A stretch of DNA of 64,000 nucleotides, taken from Campylobacter helveticus (GTDB taxonomy: Bacteria > Campylobacterota > Campylobacteria > Campylobacterales > Campylobacteraceae). Position numbers and translations under genes: made by a program. How positions within the stretch are numbered: the stretch's first letter is position 1; every line of letters starts with the position of its first letter. The stretch lies in assembly GCF_002080395.1 (NCBI RefSeq), contig NZ_CP020478.1, positions 880,886-944,885 on the forward strand, written 5' to 3'. Below, piece after piece: positions 8,812 to 16,932 of this stretch. Below the pieces are notes generated by a model. That model was not told where the DNA came from and did no database searches. It saw only the letters and a list, made by a program, of their open reading frames with translations.

Positions 8812-9255
8812 TTAGTATCTATTTTGGAATTGTCTTAAAATTTCATAAGCAGGACTATTTGCATAAGCCCAAATGTTTGTGCCTGAACCATATTTACTTG
8901 AAAAATATTGTAAATAATAATCTTTTTGATTATTTACATAGCGGTATTTAGCTACGATATATCCACTACTTGAATAACCAAGTTGCTTGCTTACTTCTCT
9001 ATGATCATTACTATTATCATTCATCACAACATAACCATAAGAACTTAGAGAACCAGCATTATAATCAAAAGCACTATCTCTTTGAAACCAATACCCACCC
9101 TTAACCTCTTTCATCTCATCAAGGCTAAGGACTTTAACACCTGCACTATTATCACTAATTGCTCCATTACTGACTTTAGCAAGAATATCCTCTGCAAAAG
9201 CAGAACTTGACAATAAAGCACCTAAAGCTACAACACTCAATAGTTTTTTAAACAT
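8812..9255 (-). CDS. Exported protein with Sec signal peptide and double-glycine-like motif
   Basis: A 147-residue protein. Residues 1-21 are a typical Sec signal peptide ending AFA, with predicted cleavage before Glu22. Residues 43-54 read LSLDEMKEVKGG, which looks like the double-glycine leader of bacteriocin and pheromone precursors. Downstream the protein is rich in Tyr, Ser and Asn (YWFQRDSAFDYNAGSLSSYG onward) with no cysteines. The combination of a Sec signal with a GG motif is unusual, since GG leaders are normally used with peptidase-containing ABC transporters, and no such transporter is encoded nearby. The ribosome site AAAGGAG lies 6 bases before the ATG. It sits between the two sigma-54 paralogs but has no sigma-54 element of its own; a TATATT box is present about 20 bases upstream of the RBS. 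Confidence 0.8.
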   Translation of the reverse strand: MFKKLLSVVALGALLSSSAFAEDILAKVSNGAISDNSAGVKVLSLDEMKEVKGGYWFQRDSAFDYNAGSLSSYGYVVMNDNSNDHREVSKQLGYSSSGYIVAKYRYVNNQKDYYLQYFSSKYGSGTNIWAYANSPAYEILRQFQNRY

Positions 9256-9358
9256 TTTAGCTCCTTTGTTTTAAAATGTAATATAATTCATTTTATCATA
9301 ATAAATGCCCTAAACCAAATTTAATCAAAAATCTTTGAATTTCGAAATTGAACATTTT

Positions 9359-9386
9359 GGATTTTAATATCAAAATATTAAAATCC
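9359..9386. terminator. Perfect 12-base hairpin between paralog B and the exported-protein gene
   Basis: GGATTTTAATAT and ATATTAAAATCC are perfect inverted copies separated by CAAA. The hairpin starts 12 bases after the stop of the 9399-10688 gene and could end its transcript, although no T-run follows on the minus strand. A terminator role is inferred. Confidence 0.5.
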
Positions 9387-9398
9387 TTTAATCAAAAC

Positions 9399-10688
9399 CT
9401 AAACCCTAGTCTGTCCTATAAGATTATTAAGTCTATCCATTATAGAATCAGCGTAGGAGTTAATGGTGCTAGATTTTGCTTTCCAGCCATTGGCAATGGC
9501 TTGTTTAATTTCAGCATCTAAAGCCCAATTACCCATAGCAGATTCTTTAGGAATGTTATTTTCATACATATATAAATCACCTTCTGCTATGCCACGCTCT
9601 GCCCAGTATCTAAAAAAGCTTTTAAAGTCACTTTTACCTGTCATAATACTATCTAAGTGTATGGCTGGACCACTAAAACTCTCTTTAGCCATAGCCCTAT
9701 TATAAGCTTCTATTGTGGGATTAAGTGTGGTTTTTGGACTCTCAATAGGTTGACCACCTTGAGATTTTAAAAAACTCATAAACAAAGCTTCTTTAGAATA
9801 ACTTCCATCTTCATTTTGCGGATAAACTGACATATCAGGATTAAATTGCCAATCTTCACCTTTAGAAACATTTTTGATTTCTTCTAAGGATAGACCTAAA
9901 GTCTCAGATGATAATCCCTTGATCATACATCCTGAATCAAACCAAATTTCATTAGCTTCTTTTGCTTGTTCAGGGGTTTGATAAACATTTGAAATTAAAG
10001 AATTTGAGAAATCTCTTAAGTGGGTGATATTCATTCTATTGCTTGGATCATTAAAGTCCATTGATTGCGTTCCACTTACACCATAACCACTAGGCATAGA
10101 ATTTATATCTGCTTCACTAAAACTTGTTTTATCATTTGGAAAACTTTGACCTAAAGCATTGGAAAAAAGATTATAATATTGTTTTATGGTTTCAGCCATA
10201 TCGATATTAGTATAATACTCACTTACACCAAAATATTGTTTCATATCTGCAATATAAGGTTCATTTTCAGCAGCTTTTTTAATCTCATCCAAAGTAGATT
10301 TATGTATTTTAAAATCATTTGGCAATCCTGCGGCTTTATTAAAGTCACTTCCCATATAACCATTAGCATCTACTCCATAACCATAAGCTAAAGATACAAT
10401 ATTGCTTGTATCTGCTTGTTTATATTTTAGAGTATGAACGGTATTTTGAAATTCGCTAAATAAGCCATAGTTTGTGTCAAGAGTGGAATTTGAGCCACTA
10501 TTTAAAACTTCACTTTTTATTAGAGTTTGTGAATTAGCACTTTGAATTTCATTTAATTTACTAGCATTTTGTTTTAAAAAAGCATTAGCAAAACTTATTT
10601 TAGAATTTTCTTTACTTTCTTTATTAGCTTTACTTTGTGAAAGTATAGAGCCATAGTTTGAGTTATCATTGATACTAAAGATACTCAT
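9399..10688 (-). CDS. Sigma-54-linked Campylobacter protein, paralog B (unknown function)
   Basis: A 429-residue protein, paralog of the 422-residue protein at 7436-8704. The first 12 residues (MSIFSINDNSNY) and the C-terminal DRLNNLIGQTRV match, as does the central NPDMSVYPQNEDGSYSKEAL block. The middle of the protein (about 185-270) and the stretch before the C-terminus differ, giving a mosaic pattern. There is no signal peptide or membrane segment. The loop VDANGYMGSDFNKAAGLP corresponds to the one in paralog A. The leader, including a GAAGGCAAAAAAATCTAAAT segment, is almost the same as in paralog A, and it has its own sigma-54 promoter. Duplication followed by divergence or domain swapping is likely. 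Function unknown. Confidence 0.8.
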   Translation of the reverse strand: MSIFSINDNSNYGSILSQSKANKESKENSKISFANAFLKQNASKLNEIQSANSQTLIKSEVLNSGSNSTLDTNYGLFSEFQNTVHTLKYKQADTSNIVSLAYGYGVDANGYMGSDFNKAAGLPNDFKIHKSTLDEIKKAAENEPYIADMKQYFGVSEYYTNIDMAETIKQYYNLFSNALGQSFPNDKTSFSEADINSMPSGYGVSGTQSMDFNDPSNRMNITHLRDFSNSLISNVYQTPEQAKEANEIWFDSGCMIKGLSSETLGLSLEEIKNVSKGEDWQFNPDMSVYPQNEDGSYSKEALFMSFLKSQGGQPIESPKTTLNPTIEAYNRAMAKESFSGPAIHLDSIMTGKSDFKSFFRYWAERGIAEGDLYMYENNIPKESAMGNWALDAEIKQAIANGWKAKSSTINSYADSIMDRLNNLIGQTRV

Positions 10689-10741
10689 ATTAATTCCTTA
10701 ATTTAGATTTTTTTGCCTTCAATCCAAATTCAAAGAAATAC

Positions 10742-10757
10742 AAGCAAGATGTGTTCC
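10742..10757 (-). promoter_or_regulatory. Sigma-54 (RpoN) promoter upstream of paralog B
   Basis: The minus strand reads GGAACACATCTTGCTT: GG-N10-GC with the Campylobacter-type GGAA and TTGCTT halves. It lies 53 bases upstream of the ATG at 10688. It differs from the paralog A promoter at two of 16 bases, both in the spacer. Confidence 0.85.
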
Positions 10758-10825
10758 GCTTGTTTTATCGCAAAAATTTAATTTCATTTGTTAAAATTTT
10801 ACTGACTTAGACAAGAAAGATAAAA

Positions 10826-11548
10826 ATGCAAAATTTAGATACTAAAAAATCCCCTCAAACGACAAAATGCAAAAGAGCAAAAAGCCCTATCGCTCACTTG
10901 CTCAATAGAAAAAACAAGCTAGACGGCTTAAAACTACTTCAAAAATTAGATGAAAAAAGCATAAGGGTCGTCTTTTTTGACCCTCAATACCGTGGTGTGC
11001 TAGATAAATTATCTTATGGAAATGAGGGTAAAAGTAGAGGCGTGGAGCGTTCGGCTTTACCGCAAATGAGTGAAGAGCTAATAGAAAATTTTATTTTAGA
11101 AATCCATAGGGTTTTAATGCCAAATGGCTATTTATTTCTTTGGGTGGATAAATTTCATTTAGTGGAGGGGGTGAAAAAGTGGTTTGAACGCTTTAAAGAC
11201 TTTGGAATAGTCGATATGATAACTTGGGATAAAAAAAGAATCGGTATGGGGTATAGAACCAGACGCAGAAGCGAGCATTTAATCATCGTCCAAAAATATC
11301 CCAAACAGGCGAAAAAAACTTGGGTGCTTCATAATATCCCTGATGTATGGGAGGAAAAATTAGCGAGTAAATCTCACACGCACTCAAAGCCCTTAGAACT
11401 ACAAAAACAACTGCTTTTAGCCACCACAAGTGAGGGGGATTTAGTCTTAGACCCAGCTAGTGGGGGCTATTCCGTTTTAAAAGTGTGTAAAGAAATCAAC
11501 CGCAATTTTATCGGCTGTGATTTGGTATTTGGAGAAGATGATGAGTAA
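10826..11548 (+). CDS. Site-specific DNA methyltransferase (N4/N6 family) of a type II system
   Basis: A 240-residue amino-methyltransferase. The catalytic motif IV appears as FFDPQY (residues 51-55; usually DPPY) and comes before the AdoMet-binding motif I, seen as [11 protein letters not shown] near residue 210. This order is that of the beta class of N6-adenine/N4-cytosine methyltransferases. The DPQY variant is uncommon but keeps the Asp, Pro and Tyr. The next gene overlaps its stop and encodes a nuclease-like protein, so the pair is a restriction-modification system. The recognition sequence cannot be deduced. The AAGAAAG ribosome site is weak. The gene lies at the right side of an accessory island, diverging from paralog B. 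Confidence 0.88.
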   Translation: MQNLDTKKSPQTTKCKRAKSPIAHLLNRKNKLDGLKLLQKLDEKSIRVVFFDPQYRGVLDKLSYGNEGKSRGVERSALPQMSEELIENFILEIHRVLMPNGYLFLWVDKFHLVEGVKKWFERFKDFGIVDMITWDKKRIGMGYRTRRRSEHLIIVQKYPKQAKKTWVLHNIPDVWEEKLASKSHTHSKPLELQKQLLLATTSEGDLVLDPASGGYSVLKVCKEINRNFIGCDLVFGEDDE

Positions 11549-12230
11549 AATCATTAATGCAAAGGGTAGAGATGTTAAAAAATTTGGCGAGTCAGGCTAT
11601 ACAAGAGTTATAGGCAATAGCCAGTTAGGACAGCTTCTTTCAAGGGTCCAAGCCACTGTAATCGCAAACGGAAGTGAGCTTGAGAAAATGATAGTAGAGC
11701 GTTGTAATGCTATAAAAGACATTGATAAATTCATCGATGATGTTACACAAAGTAAAATTAATCAAGGAACTTTTTTATGCACAAAAAGAATTCTTAAAAA
11801 GACGCAAAACTATAAAGAAAGCATTAAGTCAATTGAACCTGATATGCTTATTTTCATAGTGAGTAGGCAAAGAATTTGTAAGGTTATCGAGCTAAAAGAC
11901 GGCGAAACATTTGATACGAAAAAAGCTAAGGCGGAGAAAGAAAATTTAGTCAAATTCTCTCAAAATTTTGGCGTTAAAATTCCTTTTGTAACGGATTATT
12001 ACATTTGCTGTTTTAATCAAAGCGATAAAACAAAAATCCACATCGGTATGAAAGGCGTTTTTGAGCTGGAAAATATATTAACCGGCAGGGAATTATGCGA
12101 AATTCTAGGAATTGATTTTGATGAAATGATTAGCTTAAGAAACCAAGTCGCAAAAGAAAATTTAACTTATTTCATCGATGAATTGTTAGCCATACATGAA
12201 ATTAAGGCAAAAATCAAAGCAAGAATTTGA
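11538..12230 (+). CDS. Probable type II restriction endonuclease
   Basis: A 230-residue protein translated from ATG 11538 or 11541; GGAGAAG is directly upstream and the start overlaps the methyltransferase stop. A PD-(D/E)xK nuclease core is visible: EPDMLIF around residue 98, followed about 15 residues later by VIELKDG, giving Asp and E-x-K. No other domain is recognisable. Position and overlap with a DNA methyltransferase make a restriction endonuclease the natural reading; the family and specificity are unknown. The next gene (mobB) has its own promoter and belongs to the conserved chromosome. Confidence 0.75.
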   Translation: MMSKIINAKGRDVKKFGESGYTRVIGNSQLGQLLSRVQATVIANGSELEKMIVERCNAIKDIDKFIDDVTQSKINQGTFLCTKRILKKTQNYKESIKSIEPDMLIFIVSRQRICKVIELKDGETFDTKKAKAEKENLVKFSQNFGVKIPFVTDYYICCFNQSDKTKIHIGMKGVFELENILTGRELCEILGIDFDEMISLRNQVAKENLTYFIDELLAIHEIKAKIKARI

Positions 12231-12253
12231 TTTTTTAATTTAAGAAAAAAAGA

Positions 12254-12259
12254 TATAAT
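12254..12259 (+). promoter_or_regulatory. Sigma-70 -10 box for the mobB-fbp-metG cluster
   Basis: TATAAT lies 26 bases upstream of the mobB ATG, in the short gap after the restriction gene. It marks the return to the conserved gene string. Confidence 0.6.
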
Positions 12260-12284
12260 TTTACAAATTTTTTAAGAAGTGTGT

Positions 12285-12782
12285 ATGAAGCAGCTTATTA
12301 TGGCTTTTAGCGGTCCATCAAATTCGGGTAAAACGACGCTTATAGAAAAACTAGTGCGTTACTTCACCCAAAAAGGCTTAAAAGTGCTTGTCATCAAGCA
12401 CGACCCAGCTGATAAGGCGCGGTTTGATGTAGAGGGTAAAGACAGCTTTAAATTCTTTCAAAGTGGCGCAGAAACTATCATTTTAAGTCCGTCAAGAACG
12501 ACACTTTTTTCTCACGAAAAAAGAGATATTTTTGACGCTTTAAGGCTTGTGGAATTTGATTTATGCTTAGTTGAGGGGCTAAAAAGTCTTAATTTGCCTA
12601 GAATTAGCGTTTTTTGTAAAGAGATTGATACGAGCTATTTTAGCTTTTCAAACGCCATAGCAAGCTATGAAAAAATTTCGTATGAAAATCTTGTATGGCT
12701 TGATTTAAACAACCTAGAGCAAATCGCTTCTTTCATACTCAACAATGCTTTAAAAGGAGAATTTAGTGCAAGAGTTAATTAA
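12285..12782 (+). CDS. mobB: Molybdopterin-guanine dinucleotide biosynthesis protein B
   Basis: A 165-residue P-loop GTPase that assists the attachment of GMP to molybdopterin, the cofactor of nitrate reductase (napA is in this window) and formate dehydrogenase. The Walker A motif [10 protein letters not shown] is at about residues 9-18, followed by the family segment [11 protein letters not shown] 12285 follows AAGAAG; a GTG at 12279 is in frame but less likely. The 3' end overlaps the fbp start by 17 bases, indicating an operon. Confidence 0.9.
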   Translation: MKQLIMAFSGPSNSGKTTLIEKLVRYFTQKGLKVLVIKHDPADKARFDVEGKDSFKFFQSGAETIILSPSRTTLFSHEKRDIFDALRLVEFDLCLVEGLKSLNLPRISVFCKEIDTSYFSFSNAIASYEKISYENLVWLDLNNLEQIASFILNNALKGEFSARVN

Positions 12783-13611
12783 ACTAATCCAAGAAGCCGT
12801 GATAGAAATTTCAAACGAGCTTAAATTTCCAGACACCACATATAGCGATGAAAAAAATTCAAGTGGCGACACTCAGCTTAAATTTGATGTTTTAAGCGAT
12901 GAAATCATCACAAAACGCTTAAGCACAAGCAAAAGCTTAAAGGCGCTCATTAGCGAAGAAAAAGAAGAAACACTTCACCTCAATGAAAATGGCAAATTTA
13001 TCGTTGCTTACGACCCACTTGATGGCTCTTCTTTAATGGATGTTAATTTTGCCATAGGTTCTATTTTTGCCATTTACGAAGAAAAAGTTTCGGCTAAAAA
13101 TTTAAAAGCGGCACTTTATAGCGTTTATGGTGCTAGACTTGAGCTTGTTTTTTGCGAAGGTGATGAAGTGAAACTTTACCGCCTTGACAAAAGTGGTGCA
13201 TTTAGCTATGTCAAAGAGCTTAAAATGGCTGAAAAAGGTAAGATAAACGCCACAGGTGGCACACAAAAATTTTGGGAAGAAAAACACGCTGCTTTTATTA
13301 AAAGCCTTTTTGAAGAGGGTTATAGACTAAGATATAGTGGGGCTATGGTAAGTGATATTCATCAAATTTTATTAAAAGGCGGAGGGCTTTTTAGCTATCC
13401 CGCAACAAAAGATGCTCCAAATGGAAAATTAAGAGCTTTTTTTGAAATTTTTCCCCTTGCTTTCATCATAGAAAAAGCAGGGGGGAAAACGACAGACGGC
13501 AAAAAGCACTCCTTGCTTGAGCTTGAATTTGACAAAATTCACGCCACCAGCCCTTGCTTTTTTGGTAGCAAATATGAAATCACCAAGCTTTTAAAGGCGT
13601 ATAATGGCTGA
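12766..13611 (+). CDS. fbp: Fructose-1,6-bisphosphatase, class I
   Basis: A 281-residue gluconeogenic enzyme that hydrolyses fructose 1,6-bisphosphate. The metal-binding signature [13 protein letters not shown] is at about residues 83-95, preceded by the acidic ISEEKEE segment. It is somewhat short for the class but similar to other Campylobacter versions. Translation starts at GTG 12766 after AAAAGGAG. It overlaps mobB upstream and the following small gene downstream, so all are in one transcript. Confidence 0.94.
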   Translation: MQELIKLIQEAVIEISNELKFPDTTYSDEKNSSGDTQLKFDVLSDEIITKRLSTSKSLKALISEEKEETLHLNENGKFIVAYDPLDGSSLMDVNFAIGSIFAIYEEKVSAKNLKAALYSVYGARLELVFCEGDEVKLYRLDKSGAFSYVKELKMAEKGKINATGGTQKFWEEKHAAFIKSLFEEGYRLRYSGAMVSDIHQILLKGGGLFSYPATKDAPNGKLRAFFEIFPLAFIIEKAGGKTTDGKKHSLLELEFDKIHATSPCFFGSKYEITKLLKAYNG

Positions 13612-13792
13612 TAAATACGAAGAAGATATGCGAGAGAAAAAGGGCATTTTGCAAAAATGTCAAAGCGATAAAGGCTTAAATTCTTGCTATAAATGCGAGC
13701 AAATTTTTAACTGCACTACGAGAAAAAGCTATGTAGATGCCGTTTATAATAGTATGTCTAAGGGTAAAACTGAGGGCGGATTTGAATTTTAA
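13604..13792 (+). CDS. Small cysteine-containing protein, function unknown
   Basis: A 62-residue soluble protein with four cysteines arranged C-x8-C-x2-C-x5-C (residues 19-37, including the core [10 protein letters not shown]), which could bind zinc or an iron-sulfur cluster. A matching small gene lies between fbp and the methionyl-tRNA synthetase gene in C. jejuni, so it is conserved. The start overlaps the fbp stop by 8 bases and metG follows 9 bases later. No function is known to me. Confidence 0.8.
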   Translation: MADKYEEDMREKKGILQKCQSDKGLNSCYKCEQIFNCTTRKSYVDAVYNSMSKGKTEGGFEF

Positions 13793-13801
13793 AGGATAAA
13801 A

Positions 13802-15682
13802 ATGCGTTATATTACTACACCGATTTATTATGTGAATGATGTCCCTCATTTAGGACACGCTTATACAACGATTATTGCCGATACTTTGGCGCGTTTTTAT
13901 CGCCTTAGCGGACACAAAACACTTTTTTTAACAGGCACAGACGAACACGGACAAAAAATCGAACAAGCCGCTAAAAATAAAAATCACAGCCCTAAAGAAT
14001 ACGCCGATAAAATCAGTCTTGATTTTAAAAAACTCTGGGACGAATTTGAGATAAGCTATGATATTTACGCACGCACCACAGATGAAAGGCATATTAAATT
14101 TGTCAAACAAATTTTTTTGAAAATGTGGGAAAAAGGCGACATTTATAAGGGTGAATATGAAGGATATTACTGCGTTTCTTGCGAAAGTTTTTTTACGCAG
14201 TCTCAACTCATCTCACAATGCGGTTGTCCTGATTGCGGAAAAGAAACGAAACTTTTGAAGGAAGAAAGCTATTTCTTCAGGCTTTCAAAATATGAAAAAA
14301 ATATTTTAAAATGGTATGAAAGCGAACCCATAGTGCCTAAAAATAAAAAGGCAGAACTTGTCAATTTTATAGAAAATGGGCTTAAAGACCTCTCCATTAC
14401 ACGCACAAGCTTTGAGTGGGGGATTAAAATTCCGTCAAATTTAAACGATGATAAGCATATCATTTATGTATGGCTTGATGCTTTGTTTATTTACATTAGC
14501 TCACTAGAACTTGATGAAAAAAGCGAAAATTTAGGCTTTTTACCCGCTTTTGTGCATTTAGTGGGTAAAGATATCTTGCGTTTTCACGCGATTTATTTTC
14601 CTGCTTTTTTAATGAGCGTAGGCTTACCTCTACCAAAACACATCGCCGCACACGGCTGGTGGACTAGGGACGGAGAAAAAATGAGCAAGTCAAAAGGTAA
14701 TGCCCTCTATCCAAAAATCATCGCCGATGCCTATGGTTTGGAGGCTTTTCGTTATTTTTTATTAAGAGAAGTGCCTTTTGGAAATGATGGAGATTTTAGC
14801 GAAACAATGCTTATTAACCGCATTAATGCCGATCTTAGTAATGAATTTGGAAATTTATTAAACCGCATTATAGGAATGAGTCTTAAATACTCAAATGGCA
14901 ATATTTTGCAAGATGAAGTTTTAAATTTTTATAAAGCAGAGTTAAAGGAAGCAAATTTACATCTTCAAAATGCCCTAGAATTCATAGAAAATTTTCAATT
15001 CAATCGCTATTTAGAAGAGCTTTTTAAGGCTTTGAGTGTAGCAAATTTAAGCATAAGCAAATATGAGCCTTGGAATTTGATAAAAAACAATGAAACAAGC
15101 AAGGCAAATGCTCTAGTTTCCTTATGTGCTAATATTTTAGCTAAGGTGAGTGTGCTTTTACACCCTACCCTACCAAAAAGCACACAAAAGGTTGCTAAAG
15201 CTTTAAATTACGAGATTAATCCACAAATTTATCAAAAGCTTATCCAGCAAAACGAGCTTTTAAATTTTAAAGCAAGTGCTTGTGAGGCGTTATTTCCAAA
15301 GGTAGAAAAAGCGCTTTTAACTTCTCCAAAAAAAGAAGAGGAAAAGCAAGTAATGCCTAAAATTAAGATAGAAGATTTTGCTAAAATCGAGCTTAAGGTA
15401 GCCTTAGTAAAAGAATGCGAAAAAATTGAAGGAAGTGAAAAACTTTTAAAATTCATACTTGAGCTTGAAAATGGCGAAACAAGGCAAGTGCTTTCAGGGA
15501 TAGCCAAATTCTATCAACCAAAAGAGCTAATAGGCAAACAAGTTTGCCTCATAAGCAATCTTAAAAAAGCAAAAATTTTTGGTTATGAAAGTGATGGGAT
15601 GATACTTTCAGCGAAAAGTGGAGATAAACTCGTGCTAATCAGCCCACAAAGCCTCGTAGAAAACGGCTCTTTAATAGGCTGA
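13802..15682 (+). CDS. metG: Methionyl-tRNA synthetase
   Basis: A 626-residue class I synthetase. The HIGH-type motif is NDVPHLGHAY near the N-terminus, and KMSKSKGN near residue 297 is the KMSKS loop. A zinc-knuckle-like insert with CVSCESF and CGCPDCGKE is at about residues 121-145. The C-terminal 105 residues form the EMAP/Trbp111 tRNA-binding domain (IEDFAKIELKVALV), giving the dimeric long form. AAAGGATAAA precedes the ATG. The downstream gene overlaps by one base. Confidence 0.95.
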   Translation: MRYITTPIYYVNDVPHLGHAYTTIIADTLARFYRLSGHKTLFLTGTDEHGQKIEQAAKNKNHSPKEYADKISLDFKKLWDEFEISYDIYARTTDERHIKFVKQIFLKMWEKGDIYKGEYEGYYCVSCESFFTQSQLISQCGCPDCGKETKLLKEESYFFRLSKYEKNILKWYESEPIVPKNKKAELVNFIENGLKDLSITRTSFEWGIKIPSNLNDDKHIIYVWLDALFIYISSLELDEKSENLGFLPAFVHLVGKDILRFHAIYFPAFLMSVGLPLPKHIAAHGWWTRDGEKMSKSKGNALYPKIIADAYGLEAFRYFLLREVPFGNDGDFSETMLINRINADLSNEFGNLLNRIIGMSLKYSNGNILQDEVLNFYKAELKEANLHLQNALEFIENFQFNRYLEELFKALSVANLSISKYEPWNLIKNNETSKANALVSLCANILAKVSVLLHPTLPKSTQKVAKALNYEINPQIYQKLIQQNELLNFKASACEALFPKVEKALLTSPKKEEEKQVMPKIKIEDFAKIELKVALVKECEKIEGSEKLLKFILELENGETRQVLSGIAKFYQPKELIGKQVCLISNLKKAKIFGYESDGMILSAKSGDKLVLISPQSLVENGSLIG

Positions 15683-16623
15683 TGAAAATTTCAAATTTAA
15701 GTGAGCTTTTAAACGCTAAAGTGCTAAATGAAGGCAGTATGTTAAGCGTTGGGGGGTTTGCACTCAGCTTAAAAGCTCTCAAGCCCTCATATGCTTTTTT
15801 TTCAAACGATAAAGATGAATTAAAAGAAGCTGTAAAAATGGGGGCTTTTGTCGTTGTAAGCGAAAAGGAAATCAAAGTCGAGGATAAAGATGTTTTCTAT
15901 CTTTTGTGTGATGACTTACAAAAAGCACTTTTGAGATTATCGCGATTTCTAAGCGAGGAAAAAAATTTAAAATTTATCCTTTGCGACAAAATAGAACTAG
16001 AATTTGCCAAAATTTTTAATATCAATCATCTAAACGCAAACGCTTTTTTGGATTTTGAGCTTATCCAAAACGCTAAAAATGATAGCTTTTTTTGCTTTGA
16101 TGATGAGGCTTATCTTTTGAAATTTTGTGCGAGTTATGAAAAACTTTGCGAGGATTCTTTTGAGCTTAAAGAAAATGCTTCTTTATTTTTTAGCACTTTC
16201 ATTTATAAAGAAAAATTATATAAAAATCTGCCCCTTGCCCCATTTTATGTTAATTTTTTAGTAAAGTGGTTAAATTTTTTAGAAAAAAATGAGCGAAAAA
16301 TAACATTTGATTTAAAAAAGCTCGAGTGCTACCAAATTTATTTTATCAATGATAATTTTGAAATCGTCGAATTTGGAAAGGCGAGGAAAGCCTTTATCAT
16401 CGCTTTTGATGAGACGAATTTTAACTTTTGGCAAGAAAAATTACAAGGCGTTAAAGGCTTTAAAACCGCCTTGCAAAATTCGCTTTTTTGCGACTTTTCT
16501 TATAACGAACTAAAAGATTTAAAAAAAATGAAAGATTTTAAATACTGCTTGATTTTTGAAAATTACGATAATTTTGAGCAAGAATTTCAAAATAAAGAAA
16601 ACCAAAATCCAAGTCTGTTTTAA
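15682..16623 (+). CDS. MurF-N-like protein of unknown function
   Basis: A 313-residue protein that starts one base before the metG stop ends. Its first 80 residues (MKISNLSELLNAKVLN onward, then AVKMGAFVVVSEKEI) resemble the N-terminal uridine-binding domain of Mur ligases, but there is no ATP-binding motif anywhere, so it is not a working MurE or MurF. The remainder is Phe- and Lys-rich and unrecognised. A gene in the same position occurs in C. jejuni. It ends the conserved block; the following two genes have a separate promoter. Confidence 0.75.
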   Translation: MKISNLSELLNAKVLNEGSMLSVGGFALSLKALKPSYAFFSNDKDELKEAVKMGAFVVVSEKEIKVEDKDVFYLLCDDLQKALLRLSRFLSEEKNLKFILCDKIELEFAKIFNINHLNANAFLDFELIQNAKNDSFFCFDDEAYLLKFCASYEKLCEDSFELKENASLFFSTFIYKEKLYKNLPLAPFYVNFLVKWLNFLEKNERKITFDLKKLECYQIYFINDNFEIVEFGKARKAFIIAFDETNFNFWQEKLQGVKGFKTALQNSLFCDFSYNELKDLKKMKDFKYCLIFENYDNFEQEFQNKENQNPSLF

Positions 16624-16637
16624 AATATTTTAAACTA

Positions 16638-16664
16638 TAAAGTTTTTTTATCTTTAGCCGATAT
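16638..16664 (+). promoter_or_regulatory. Sigma-28 (FliA) promoter
   Basis: TAAA (16638-16641), exactly 15 bases, then GCCGATAT (16657-16664). This fits the FliA consensus and resembles the promoter of the Campylobacter flaA flagellin gene. It lies 45 bases upstream of the ATG at 16710. It drives the next two genes. Confidence 0.85.
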
Positions 16665-16709
16665 GAATCTTAACTCTAGGGTTAAAATTTGAATTAAAAG
16701 GGTTTGCCA

Positions 16710-16922
16710 ATGAGAAAAATCACTCTCACATTAGTAACCTTAGCTATTTTCGGTGCTAGTTCAGCGTTTGCCTGGGGGAATCCTTATCTTACTCCGGCTC
16801 AAAATTTGCAAAATTACAGACTTTGCTTAAACACTAAAGCCAACGGGACAGAAAGTCAAAAAATCATCGCCCAGTGGGCTTGCTTGACTTATTATGGTAT
16901 TGATACCTACCCAGAAGGTTAA
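16710..16922 (+). CDS. Small exported protein under sigma-28 control
   Basis: A 70-residue precursor. Residues 1-21 form a Sec signal peptide ending SAFA; the mature 49 residues begin WGNPYLTPAQNLQNY and contain two cysteines (in YRLCLN and WACLTY) that could form a disulfide. I know no family. ATG 16710 is preceded by AAAGGG; the in-frame TTG at 16704 is not favoured. The EF-hand gene follows after 10 bases with a strong ribosome site, so the two form an operon behind a FliA promoter. It is likely periplasmic or surface-released and made together with flagellin. Confidence 0.78.
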   Translation: MRKITLTLVTLAIFGASSAFAWGNPYLTPAQNLQNYRLCLNTKANGTESQKIIAQWACLTYYGIDTYPEG

Positions 16923-16932
16923 GGAGTGAATT

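Noticed and set aside
8812..9255. Calling the GG-motif protein a bacteriocin
   Set aside because: A Sec signal is present, the mature part is long, and no immunity protein or exporter is nearby; only the motif resemblance is reported.
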